DNA from: Deltaproteobacteria bacterium
GTDB lineage: Bacteria; Myxococcota; Kuafuiibacteriia; Kuafuiibacteriales; Kuafuiibacteriaceae
Direction of reading: 5' to 3'
DNA: 64,000 nucleotides
NCBI GenBank assembly: GCA_016703535.1
Contig: JADJBV010000001.1
Span: forward strand, 6,562,001-6,626,000
Part shown: positions 55,810-63,437 of the stretch, piece after piece
Numbering within the stretch: the stretch's first letter is position 1
How the letters are laid out: the number at the start of each line of letters is the position of its first letter
The notes under the pieces: model-generated
Databases searched by the model: none
What the model saw: only the letters and a program-made list of their open reading frames with translations
What the model was told of the DNA's origin: nothing
Program-made: the position numbers and the translations under genes

Positions 55810-56328
55810 ATGACAAAACCCGATCCAAGCCTACTCGTCGACGTTGTGGCCCCCAAGGTGCTCGAGGCGCTGAGGTTGGCGTCCGAGGCCCTCGCCGCTG
55901 CGAGTGTGCGTCACGTGGTCGTCGGCGGGCTCGCAGTCGGCGCCAACGGATACCCCCGGGCCACCAAGGACGTTGATTTCCTCGTCGGCGCGGAAGCATT
56001 TCACCACCACCCGAACGGGCTGGTGACGATGCGGCCCGAGGTTCCCTTTCAGGTCAACGGTGTCGCTGTCGACTTGTTGTCTCCGGAAGCAGGAGAGACT
56101 TTCCTCGAAGATGCGCTCGCTGCGCCGCCGGGTACGATGATGGAGGCCCCACCGCTGGTGTACATGAAACTCAAGTCCCCGCGTCGCAAGGACCAGGTGG
56201 ACGTCATCGAGATGATCAAGGGTGGAATAGACAGCAAACGATGTCGCGAATATCTCGCGGCCCACGCGCCCAGCTTCCTGGTGTTGTTTGACGATTGCGT
56301 CGCCCAAGCCGAGCGCGAAAGCGAGTGA
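55810..56328 (+). CDS. Nucleotidyltransferase-fold protein
   Basis: A 172-residue protein. HVVVGGLAVGANGYPRATKDVDFLV is a minimal nucleotidyltransferase motif (GG-x-DxD) as in AbiEii/MenT-like families. AAGGAG precedes the ATG. No AbiEi-type antitoxin gene is adjacent. Codon choice is less GC-biased than in the flanking genes, which suggests transfer. Confidence 0.75.
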   Translation: MTKPDPSLLVDVVAPKVLEALRLASEALAAASVRHVVVGGLAVGANGYPRATKDVDFLVGAEAFHHHPNGLVTMRPEVPFQVNGVAVDLLSPEAGETFLEDALAAPPGTMMEAPPLVYMKLKSPRRKDQVDVIEMIKGGIDSKRCREYLAAHAPSFLVLFDDCVAQAERESE

Positions 56329-56390
56329 AGTCTGAGCCTCAGGGCGGGCGCCCGTCGACGAGGGCCGTTTTGACTGCTACGCTGCGGCCC

Positions 56391-56984
56391 GTGAGTGACT
56401 CCCAGAAGAACCTCGAGACCATCAAGCGCGCCCTCTCCGACAACTACCTGGATCTGAAGATCACCTCCTTGGCCTTCGAGGAAGACTTCGGCGGTGGCCA
56501 GTGCAAGATCCGGGTGGTCACCCGGGCCGCTGGGGTCGACACCGTCGTCGAAGGTGAAGGCGTGGGCCTGATCGACGCCCTCTTCTCCGGCCTGTTTCGT
56601 CGTTACGCCACCGAATACGAGTCCTTGAACACCATCAAGCTCAGCGGCTTTTTGGTGAAGGCCCGGCTCGAGTCCGAGCGCGGCCGCCTCGGTGCTGACG
56701 CGGTGGGTGAGGTCACCCTCGAGGTGCAAAACTCGGCCGGGCGCCCCTTCAACTTCAGCGACGCTTCTCGATCGATCGTCGGCTCGGCGGCCCGTTCGGT
56801 GGTGGCGGCGGTAGAGTTTTTCGTCAACTCGGAGCGGGCTTTTGTCGCCCTTCATCAAGCGATGGAAGCGGCCAAAGAGCGCAAGCGCCCGGACCTGGTC
56901 GCTCAATACACCAAAGACCTCAGCGAAGTGGTGGAGAGCACGTCCTACGCCGACGTCATCGAAGGCATCAAAAAGAAGCTCTGA
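56391..56984 (+). CDS. Stand-alone LeuA-type regulatory (dimerisation) domain
   Basis: A 197-residue protein. Residues 20-130 (KIRVVTRAAGVDTVVEGEGVG, LIDALFSGLF, then GADAVGEVTLEVQNSAGRPFN) resemble the C-terminal allosteric domain of 2-isopropylmalate synthase. The catalytic TIM barrel is absent. It may sense leucine or a related keto acid by itself. GTG 56391; the upstream frame is noncoding. Confidence 0.7.
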   Translation: MSDSQKNLETIKRALSDNYLDLKITSLAFEEDFGGGQCKIRVVTRAAGVDTVVEGEGVGLIDALFSGLFRRYATEYESLNTIKLSGFLVKARLESERGRLGADAVGEVTLEVQNSAGRPFNFSDASRSIVGSAARSVVAAVEFFVNSERAFVALHQAMEAAKERKRPDLVAQYTKDLSEVVESTSYADVIEGIKKKL

Positions 56985-57084
56985 ACTTCGGATCTGATCG
57001 ACGGTTGGCTTGTGGCTCTGAAGGCCAAGGGCCCCGTCCCTGGCTTATCCCACCCTGGCCTACCCCTTGCAGCAGGCCCAGCCC

Positions 57085-58014
57085 ATGACGCCCTTCAGCC
57101 CGCAGCTGGCGCCCTCCCAACAGACCCAGGTGGATGCCTGGCTGCAAAAGAACGGCAAAACGCTGAACTCGCTCACGACCAACGACGTTACGAGACTGGG
57201 TCGTTCGGTGGGCCTCGACGCCTCCGGGCGAGCCGAGGTGCGGCGGATGATCGAGGCCGCCAAAGAGAGTGGCATCGACACGGTGGAGCGGCTGGCGACC
57301 CAACATCAAGCCAGCGCCGGCCCGGCTTCGGGGCGCCCCGGGGCGCTGGATGCCTCTCGACTGACCGAAGAGGCGCGGACCGCCTTGCGGGCGCTATTGG
57401 CGCGAACCTCTGGAGTTCCCGCCGCTGCCCCGCCAGCCCCGGCCCCACCCCCGGCTGGGCCCTCGACCGAAGAGGCGGCGAAGACGGCGCGGCTCAAGGC
57501 GCTGAAGGCCTCACCCCTCTTCCGGGCCGCCGATAACCTGGCTCAACACTGGACCGCCTTACCGGTCGAGGATCGGATGTTGTTGCTGGAGCACTTGGTC
57601 AACTACCCGTCGCTGAAGTTGCCGGGCTCCAAGGTGACCGAAAGCCCGATCATCACCTACGATCCCAAGGCCAAGACCCCTGAGCAAAAGGCGGCGCGGC
57701 TGGTGCTCGAGGCCTTCCCAGAGTTGGAGACGAACGACTACCACCACATTGGGCCACTGCAGACTCAGGTCGAAGGCTTGTACGACGAACGCGGCGGCCT
57801 GTTGGGGGCCTTCGTGATGATGCGCCAGCCCGTGACCTACGCTGAAGACGGTCCGGCTCGGACTTTCAAGACCGAAGCCGCGGCACGCAAGGCCGGCGTC
57901 GACGTGAACTTTGACTTCTACGTCGAGTCCTATCGACTCTTGGCCTACGTGGACTTCAAGAGCGGCACCGTTCAGGACTACACTGGCGACGGCACCTGGC
58001 ATTGGGACCACTAG
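57085..58014 (+). CDS. Hypothetical protein with Pro/Ala linker
   Basis: A 309-residue protein. A helical N-terminal domain (LAPSQQTQVDAWLQKNGKTL, then TNDVTRLGRSVGLD) is followed by a Pro/Ala linker (about 118-132) and a C-terminal alpha/beta domain (YHHIGPLQTQVEGLYDERGG; VNFDFYVESYRLLAYVD) ending TWHWDH. No signal peptide. No family recognised. ATG 57085 is preferred over TTG 57067. Confidence 0.65.
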   Translation: MTPFSPQLAPSQQTQVDAWLQKNGKTLNSLTTNDVTRLGRSVGLDASGRAEVRRMIEAAKESGIDTVERLATQHQASAGPASGRPGALDASRLTEEARTALRALLARTSGVPAAAPPAPAPPPAGPSTEEAAKTARLKALKASPLFRAADNLAQHWTALPVEDRMLLLEHLVNYPSLKLPGSKVTESPIITYDPKAKTPEQKAARLVLEAFPELETNDYHHIGPLQTQVEGLYDERGGLLGAFVMMRQPVTYAEDGPARTFKTEAAARKAGVDVNFDFYVESYRLLAYVDFKSGTVQDYTGDGTWHWDH

Positions 58015-58086
58015 AGCGCCCCATCCTGGGTCCCGGTCCGGGTGAAACTGACGCTGGGACTTCACCGCCTTGAGGGTGGGGGCCTA

Positions 58087-58271
58087 GTGTCCCGTCCGGG
58101 AAGTTTGGATCACGTTCGCGCTCGTCCTTTTCGCCGCTGCTCGACGCGCGGCCTGCGGCCGCCCTTTCGGGCTCCTCGGTCATTGGGGGCAACCCAACTC
58201 CCTCCGGAGCGCGTCAATCAGCGACGAAAAATCCTTCGCGGGAACATGATCGAACTTCCCGGACGGGACAC
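58087..58271. mobile_element. 185-bp MITE, copy 2
   Basis: Same length as copy 1 (26794-26978) and identical except for four positions. The left side keeps TA (58085-58086); the right flank is CA instead of TA. It ends 21 bases before the thioesterase start, so it supplies most of that gene's upstream region. Confidence 0.9.
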
Positions 58272-58292
58272 CAGTCCCCTAACAAGGGAGGG

Positions 58293-59078
58293 GTGGTGAC
58301 TCGCTTCTCTCAGCTGATTCAAGGCGCCCGGCGCGACGGCGGGCGCTGGTGTTATCCACTGCCCGAAGACTGGATGCAGGGCCGGAGCGCCTTTGGGGGG
58401 CTCCAGGTCTCCTTCGCGCTCCACGCGATGCGGGCTTTGGTGCCGGACGTTCCCTTGCGCACGGTGCAGACCACCTTCATTGCGCCGATGCCCGTCGGTG
58501 AGGTGTGGGCCGAGGCCAAGATCCTGCGCACCGGAAAAAACGCGACCCACGTCGAGTGTCGTTTGGGCGGAGACGAACTTCAGGCTTTGGTGGTTGGCGT
58601 GTTCGGCGCACCCCGGCCTTCGGTGGTGCACCTGATGCCCTCCCGAACGCCCTTGCCGACCACCTCGCCGCTGCGTTTCCCGTTTTTGCCGGGCGTCACG
58701 CCCAACTTCACCCAACACCTGGAGGTCGACCTATTGCAAGGTAGCTTGCCATTCAGCGGCACCACCGATCCCGAGCAGCGCCTCCAGATCCGCTTGCTCG
58801 ACGAAGGGAGCGCGCAAGAGCTCCACGTCCCACTGTACGGCGACTTCATCCCGCCGATCGGACTGTCTTACCTGGATGCGCCGGCTCCGGGCAGCACCTT
58901 GACCTGGATGTTGGAGTTGCTGCGGGAGCGATGGGACAACCTGCCCCTGGCGGGTTGGGGCGTGGACGGCCGCTTGGAGTCGGGGCTGTCGGGCTACACC
59001 AGCCAGTTCGTGACCCTCTGGGCGCCGGACGGCACGCCGGCCGCTTTCAGCCGACAGAGCATGTTGGTCTTCGGCTGA
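58293..59078 (+). CDS. TesB-like acyl-CoA thioesterase
   Basis: A 261-residue double-hotdog thioesterase. MQGRSAFGGLQVSFALHAM is the first hotdog helix; TVQTTFIAPMPVGEVWAE its strand pair; the C-terminal hotdog ends SRQSMLVFG. It hydrolyses acyl-CoA esters. GGGAGG lies just upstream of GTG 58293. Promoter must lie in or before the MITE. It contains one palindrome. Confidence 0.83.
   Translation: MVTRFSQLIQGARRDGGRWCYPLPEDWMQGRSAFGGLQVSFALHAMRALVPDVPLRTVQTTFIAPMPVGEVWAEAKILRTGKNATHVECRLGGDELQALVVGVFGAPRPSVVHLMPSRTPLPTTSPLRFPFLPGVTPNFTQHLEVDLLQGSLPFSGTTDPEQRLQIRLLDEGSAQELHVPLYGDFIPPIGLSYLDAPAPGSTLTWMLELLRERWDNLPLAGWGVDGRLESGLSGYTSQFVTLWAPDGTPAAFSRQSMLVFG
58736..58749. repeat. GCAAG-N4-CTTGC palindrome
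   Basis: Copy 11, thioesterase gene; centre GTAG. Confidence 0.7.
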
Positions 59079-59090
59079 GCGGCGCGAGCC

Positions 59091-60107
59091 TTAGCTCGTC
59101 AGCGGTCCAGCCCCGAAGGAGAAGGCCTTCGCCGCCGCAGCGATGTGTTCGTCCTTGGGATTGCGGGCCAACAAGCCCTTGAGCATGCCGGTGGCGTTTT
59201 GGGCTTGGAACAGGATCTCGAGCCTCTTGTCGTGGGGCGGCGCACCCGGGAGGTCCCGCTTCAGGGTGCCGCCCATGAGCCGATCCGTCGCGCTCAGCAA
59301 CTTGAGGAGGTCCCGGGCGACCGCGTGTTCGTCGTCGGTGAAGCTCCTGGGATCCTTGAAGGGGGCTCGCTCTCCGTTGTGGATCTGGAGCAGACGATCG
59401 AGGAGGGCCTTGGGGCGCTCCCAAAGGCCCGGTAGGTCTTTGGGATCAATCTGTCGCAACATTCGCACGAGTGGGCCGGGCCCTAGGTCGGAGTGATCAT
59501 CCAGCACTCGGTACTTGGGGGCCGCATGGTAGATGAGGTCGGAAAGGTCGCGGGCCCAAGCCAACTCGTTGCTCCCGATCGACAGGGCCGGGCGCTCCTC
59601 CAGCGCCTTGTACCCGACCTGAGTGAGGAGGATCGCCAGCGCCTCCGGGCTCCGGGTTGCGGCCTTGAGGGTCGCCGCGTAGCCTCTGCTGGACTTTGCC
59701 TGGTGCAGGACCTGCTCACTGGCCACGGAGACCGGGTTGTCGGCGGCTCCGCCGGGGACCTGACGGTAGATCGTCTTGTTGCCCCACTTTTGGTTATTGA
59801 GGTTGGAGCTGCCGTCGTAATAGCCCCGGGCTTCGAGGAACTCGGCTTCGAGACGAACGCCGTTACCCTTGAAGGCGGTGGCGGTGTACGCCGGCGTCGT
59901 CTTGAAGGCCTCGAGGGCGTCCCAGAGTTCTTTCGCTGGGTAGGGCTCGGTCTTCATCCCGGTGTCGACTTGTTTTGGCACCTCACCGGCATGAGCCTGC
60001 TCCAGGGTGGCCCGAACGCCGCGCCAGTGCTGGCTGGCGAAGTTCGTCAGCGCATCGTAGCTCGTCAGCGGAAACCGGTTCATCACCTGGTCGGTCTTGC
60101 CGACCAA
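59091..60107 (-). CDS. Hypothetical protein
   Basis: A 338-residue, largely helical protein without signal or membrane segments (TSYDALTNFASQHWRGVRATLEQ; LFQAQNATGMLKGLL). Not recognised. ATG 60083 (MNRFPLTSYDALTNFAS) is a good alternative to TTG 60107. Its stop faces the thioesterase across 12 bases with a small GAGC-CTTA-GCTC hairpin. Confidence 0.65.
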   Translation of the reverse strand: MVGKTDQVMNRFPLTSYDALTNFASQHWRGVRATLEQAHAGEVPKQVDTGMKTEPYPAKELWDALEAFKTTPAYTATAFKGNGVRLEAEFLEARGYYDGSSNLNNQKWGNKTIYRQVPGGAADNPVSVASEQVLHQAKSSRGYAATLKAATRSPEALAILLTQVGYKALEERPALSIGSNELAWARDLSDLIYHAAPKYRVLDDHSDLGPGPLVRMLRQIDPKDLPGLWERPKALLDRLLQIHNGERAPFKDPRSFTDDEHAVARDLLKLLSATDRLMGGTLKRDLPGAPPHDKRLEILFQAQNATGMLKGLLARNPKDEHIAAAAKAFSFGAGPLTS

Positions 60108-60429
60108 GAGGGCTTTGGCCGACCGTCCGGTCGCGCCAGCCTTGGCAGGTGCACGTAGGCCCTAGAGCGCCTTGCGGCCGTTCGCCCCGGCCGGCGGTGC
60201 TGGCTGACGATCTAGGGAGGTTGCGTTGGCTCGAACTCGGGATGTGGTGCTCATCGGTACTCGGAAGTGCGAAGAGCAGGAAGCGGGCCACCCCAAGACC
60301 GGACCGATCCCCAGCCGGTTGGCCTGGAGTGGCGATCATTTCTGAAAGTTCCGTCCTCTCGACCTGAGTGCCGAGCGAGGGGCGGGTGCGTGGCAGACGG
60401 GAGGCACGTCCCTTGCTCACCGACCTGAG
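60108..60429. other. 322-base gap with no gene seen
   Basis: No frame here shows coding character on either strand. It contains the upstream region of the divergent genes at 60107 (minus) and 60430 (plus). No repeat, promoter or RNA is convincing. Confidence 0.5.
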
Positions 60430-60831
60430 GTGGAACTCGAACAGGCCCTTGAAGGATATCCGACGGAGATCGGGGACGCCTTCGTCGCCTACCTCGTGCT
60501 CTTGGCAGAGGAAGGCGTCGAGCTCGTCCCAACGCTGGAACGACGGCTCGACGCCTTTGCACAGCGGTGTGGGATCGACGAGGACATGCCCACGGCCGAG
60601 CGGCAGCGTTTGACCACTGCCTACTTCGACGAGCACCCGTTCCCCGCCCCGCTGCTGAGCCTCCTCGCCTCCGCAGAGGAGGCCGAACGCGAGCGCCAGC
60701 AGACCGAACTCGAGCGTGCAGCAAACGGCCTGGCGGGCAGCGCCGAATTCCGGCCGAAGGTGGGCCGCGGCAAGGGCGCTCCACCCGGCGGTCACCTCAA
60801 CATCTTGTTGGCCCGGAGTTTCAAGAGCTGA
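60430..60831 (+). CDS. Small hypothetical protein
   Basis: A 133-residue acidic helical protein (MELEQALEGYPTEIGDAFVA; LLSLLASAEEAERERQQTELE) with a Lys/Gly-rich end. Third codon positions are strongly G/C, which supports it as real. No family recognised. GTG start without a clear ribosome site. Confidence 0.55.
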   Translation: MELEQALEGYPTEIGDAFVAYLVLLAEEGVELVPTLERRLDAFAQRCGIDEDMPTAERQRLTTAYFDEHPFPAPLLSLLASAEEAERERQQTELERAANGLAGSAEFRPKVGRGKGAPPGGHLNILLARSFKS

Positions 60832-60907
60832 GCCCGTCGACCCATAGGGTCCTCAAAGGGGCGCCTGATACGCGGCCAACTTTGCTGGGCTGGTGGGTTG
60901 GTCTTTG

Positions 60908-60923
60908 GTTGACCCGGGTCAAC
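60908..60923. promoter_or_regulatory. Perfect 16-base palindrome GTTGACCC-GGGTCAAC
   Basis: It overlaps the stop codon of the GDT1-type gene between convergent genes. It could be a binding site or the loopless core of a transcript-end hairpin. Confidence 0.35.
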
Positions 60924-61194
60924 TTTCGCTCTTTCCGAAGACAAAAAACGCGCCCATGACCAGGAAGATCAACCCCGCAGCGCGCCGGATCCAGATCGGC
61001 GGAATGGTGCGAGCCACGGCCTCGCCGGCGAGGACCGCCACCGCCGTCGAGGCGACCAGCGCCAAGGCCGAGCCGAAGAACACCGTCCAGCGGGAGCCGC
61101 TGGAAGCCAGGGTCAAGGTGGCGAGTTGCGTCTTGTCGCCGAGTTCGGCGACGAACACCGCGGCGAAGGTCGAGGCGAGGAGCTTCCAATCCAT
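60919..61194 (-). CDS. GDT1/TMEM165 (UPF0016) family membrane protein
   Basis: A 91-residue protein with three membrane helices. VAELGDKTQLATL is the E-x-G-D-[KR]-[TS] family motif (Mn/Ca transport). It is a one-repeat form, expected to pair with itself or another copy. ATG 61194 is chosen because upstream codons have no coding character. No known Mn riboswitch pattern was seen in the leader. Confidence 0.85.
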   Translation of the reverse strand: MDWKLLASTFAAVFVAELGDKTQLATLTLASSGSRWTVFFGSALALVASTAVAVLAGEAVARTIPPIWIRRAAGLIFLVMGAFFVFGKSES

Positions 61195-61223
61195 GGGTGT
61201 GGGTACCGCCGCTCGGTGAGCCC

Positions 61224-61243
61224 GGGCAAGGCGTGCCCTTTTT
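61224..61243 (+). terminator. Intrinsic terminator GGGCA-N5-TGCCC-TTTTT
   Basis: A short GC hairpin followed by five T on the plus strand, between the GDT1 start and the DUF2892 gene. A second hairpin (CCTGAA-TCC-TTCAGG) follows directly. The gene it serves is unclear because none ends close by. Confidence 0.45.
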
Positions 61244-61312
61244 CCTGAATCCTTCAGGCACGGGCCTGCATCTAGGGAGATGAAGGCGGTCGAGGCCGCG
61301 GAGGAAAAAGAC

Positions 61313-61522
61313 ATGTTGGAGAAGCTGTTGCCCCGGAACGAACACACCTTGGACCGGGTCGCCCGAATCGCGCTCGGCGTTACCCTGCTGGCCTTGGCCT
61401 TTGTAGGTCCGCAGACTCCTTGGGGTTTTTTGGGGATCGTGCCCCTGGCTACCGGCCTGCTCGGCAGTTGCCCGGTCTACACCATCTTCGGGATCGGCAC
61501 TTGCCCGGTGAAGAAGGCCTAG
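61313..61522 (+). CDS. DUF2892 small membrane protein
   Basis: A 69-residue protein. NEHTLDRVARIALGVTLLALA is followed by WGFLGIVPLATGLLGSCPVY and a final GTCPVKK, the DUF2892 pattern (two helices, conserved Cys pair). GGAGG lies eight bases before ATG 61313. Often linked to sulfur/rhodanese genes, but none is nearby. Confidence 0.85.
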   Translation: MLEKLLPRNEHTLDRVARIALGVTLLALAFVGPQTPWGFLGIVPLATGLLGSCPVYTIFGIGTCPVKKA

Positions 61523-61537
61523 GCGAAAGGGACGGGG

Positions 61538-62113
61538 TTGCAGCCCACGGACGATGAAGACCGGGCCGCCTTGGCCCGGTTGGCGGCCGGGGATCGAGGA
61601 GCGCTGTCGGGGCTGGTCGCCCGGCACCAAGACGCGCTCTTTCGGTTCCTGCGGCGGCTAAGCTCGGACTCAGCCAGCGCCGAAGACGCGCTGCAAGAGA
61701 CGTTCGTTTCAGTATATCGACACGCCTCCCACTTCCGGGGCGAAGGTTCGGTGCGGGGTTGGATGTTTGCCATCGCCCGTCGACAAGCGGCGTTGGGCCG
61801 ACGTCGACACGTAGGCGAACCCGCCCAACACGAAAGCCTGGAGACCTTGGGGCTGGAGGCGGGCTGGGGTGAAGATGGTCGGGCCCTCCTCGATCGGTTG
61901 GCCGATCAACAGGCGGTGGGCCGGGCCTTGGGCCGGCTGAGCGATGAGGAACAAGAGATCTTGTTGCTGCACGACGTCGAAGGCCTGTCGGGGAGCGAAA
62001 CCGCGACCGCCCTGGAGTTGTCGGTGTCGGCGATGAAGAGCCGGCTGCACCGCGCGCGTCTGCGTTTGGCGGGGGCGCTGGAGAAGGGAGGACGCGATGG
62101 CCGAGGATCGTGA
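61538..62113 (+). CDS. ECF-type RNA polymerase sigma factor
   Basis: A 191-residue sigma factor. Region 2: ALSGLVARHQDALFRFLRRL, ALQETFVSVYRHA, RGWMFAIARRQA; region 4: LSDEEQEILLLHDVEGLSG then ELSVSAMKSRLHRARLRL. TTG start. Its end overlaps the anti-sigma gene by 17 bases, so they are coupled. Confidence 0.93.
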   Translation: MQPTDDEDRAALARLAAGDRGALSGLVARHQDALFRFLRRLSSDSASAEDALQETFVSVYRHASHFRGEGSVRGWMFAIARRQAALGRRRHVGEPAQHESLETLGLEAGWGEDGRALLDRLADQQAVGRALGRLSDEEQEILLLHDVEGLSGSETATALELSVSAMKSRLHRARLRLAGALEKGGRDGRGS

Positions 62114-62351
62114 AGTGGCCGGCATTCGGTGCTTCGAGGTGCTCGGGCGCTTGTCCGACTATCTCGACGGGGAGCTGGAGGCCGCGGCGCGCCGGCAGAT
62201 CGACGCCCACCTCGCCGGCTGCACCTGGTGCGAGCAGTTCGGCGGGCACATGGGTCAGGTGGTGGGCCGCCTGCGGGCCGAACGAGATGGGCTGAAGTTG
62301 GATGAGGCCGGCGCCAAACGTTTGGCCGAACGGCTGGCCGGCTTGAAGTGA
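62097..62351 (+). CDS. Anti-sigma factor with zinc-finger (zf-HC2)
   Basis: An 84-residue protein. CFEVLGRLSDYLDGELE, then HLAGCTWCEQF carry the His-x3-Cys-x2-Cys zinc motif of ZAS anti-sigma factors. It has no membrane helix. It overlaps and presumably inhibits the sigma factor encoded just upstream. Confidence 0.88.
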   Translation: MAEDREVAGIRCFEVLGRLSDYLDGELEAAARRQIDAHLAGCTWCEQFGGHMGQVVGRLRAERDGLKLDEAGAKRLAERLAGLK

Positions 62352-62387
62352 GTTCGGCCGCGAAGGCGCGGCGAGAAGGGCTGTAGT

Positions 62388-63437
62388 TCAGCGTTCGCTG
62401 GCGACGGCCTGCAAGAGCTCTTCGATTGCAAGGTAACTTGCAGTGAGTGGCCAGGCCTCGGCTGCGGCTCTGGCCCGGGCCGCGGTCGGGGGATCTCGGA
62501 CCAAGGACAAGCCGCGGTTGATCGCCTGGGCGAGGAGCGTGGGCGTGGGCGCGTCCACCACCAGCTCGGGGAACGGAGAGATCTCGTGGGCCCCGGTGGT
62601 TTTGGTGGTGACCACCGCCCGGCCCGAAGCCAAGGCCTCGAGCACGGTCAGGCCGTAGGGATCGTAGAGCGAGGGCACCACCACCAGATCGGCGGCCGCC
62701 AACACCGGACGGATGTCGGGCTGATAACCGATCAGCTGGAGCTCGACGCCGAGCCTTCGTGCTTGGGCCGCGTAACGGGCCGCGTCCCGATCTTCGCCGG
62801 CCACCACCAGCCGCGCCTTGGGTCCCAAAGCCAAAGCCTCCAGCAAGGGGCCCAGGCCTTTGCGCGCGAAGCCCGAGCCGATGAAGGCCAGGGTCGGCGG
62901 TTCACCTCGGGGCAAAGGCGTGGGCTGAAAGTGATCGAGGTCCACGCCGTTGCGCACCACGGCGATCTTTTCGGACGGCAGGTGGTGGTGTTCGCGCAGC
63001 GTGGCAGCGGTCTGGTTCGAGAGCGCCAGGATCCGCCTTGCCTGAGCCAACTTTTCGGCCTCGTTTTTGGCGACCGCCCGCTCCACCCGGTTGTCCAAGA
63101 CCTCGGGCCGGGCCGAGAAGTGTTCATGGCAGAGGCCCATCTCCAGACGCACCACGTCGGGCCCCGCCACGTGACCCGAGGTGAAGGTCACGTCGTAGCC
63201 ACCCTCCGCCAGGGCCCGAGCCGCCAGCGCCGAAAACCGCCCGACCTTGAGCGCCTCGGGCCACAGCCCGCTCATGCCCACCGGCCGCACCAGGACCCCC
63301 GGGACCTCCACCTCTCGACGTTGGGCCACCACCTCCACCTGATGCCCGCGCGCGACCAAGTGGCGCACCAGCCCGAGCACATTGCGCTCGAGCCCTCCGC
63401 GCTCCGACCAGCGCCGCACCGCGACCCCGACCTTCAC
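62388..63437 (-). CDS. Family-4 glycosyltransferase
   Basis: A 349-residue GT-B enzyme. VRRWSERGGLERNVLGLVRHL opens the acceptor domain; AFIGSGFARKGLGPLLEAL, LYDPYGLTVLEALASGRAVV (the EX7E motif region) form the sugar-nucleotide domain. The GTG start overlaps the stop of the upstream GT (GTGA), so the two are coupled, probably building a surface glycan. Contains one palindrome. Confidence 0.9.
   Translation of the reverse strand: MKVGVAVRRWSERGGLERNVLGLVRHLVARGHQVEVVAQRREVEVPGVLVRPVGMSGLWPEALKVGRFSALAARALAEGGYDVTFTSGHVAGPDVVRLEMGLCHEHFSARPEVLDNRVERAVAKNEAEKLAQARRILALSNQTAATLREHHHLPSEKIAVVRNGVDLDHFQPTPLPRGEPPTLAFIGSGFARKGLGPLLEALALGPKARLVVAGEDRDAARYAAQARRLGVELQLIGYQPDIRPVLAAADLVVVPSLYDPYGLTVLEALASGRAVVTTKTTGAHEISPFPELVVDAPTPTLLAQAINRGLSLVRDPPTAARARAAAEAWPLTASYLAIEELLQAVASER
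62426..62439. repeat. GCAAG-N4-CTTGC palindrome
   Basis: Copy 12, GT4 gene; minus-strand codons GCA AGT TAC CTT GCA. Confidence 0.7.

Noticed and set aside
55810..56328. AbiE-type toxin-antitoxin or phage-defence pair
   Set aside because: A nucleotidyltransferase motif is present, but no AbiEi-like antitoxin or other partner gene lies beside it.
58012..60171. Repeated 10-mer CTAGAGCGCC after the gene at 57085 and upstream of the gene at 60107
   Set aside because: Only two copies, no matching flanks; chance is a fair explanation.
61195..61300. yybP-ykoY (Mn) riboswitch upstream of the GDT1-type gene
   Set aside because: The family is often under this riboswitch, but the conserved loops were not found in the minus-strand leader.
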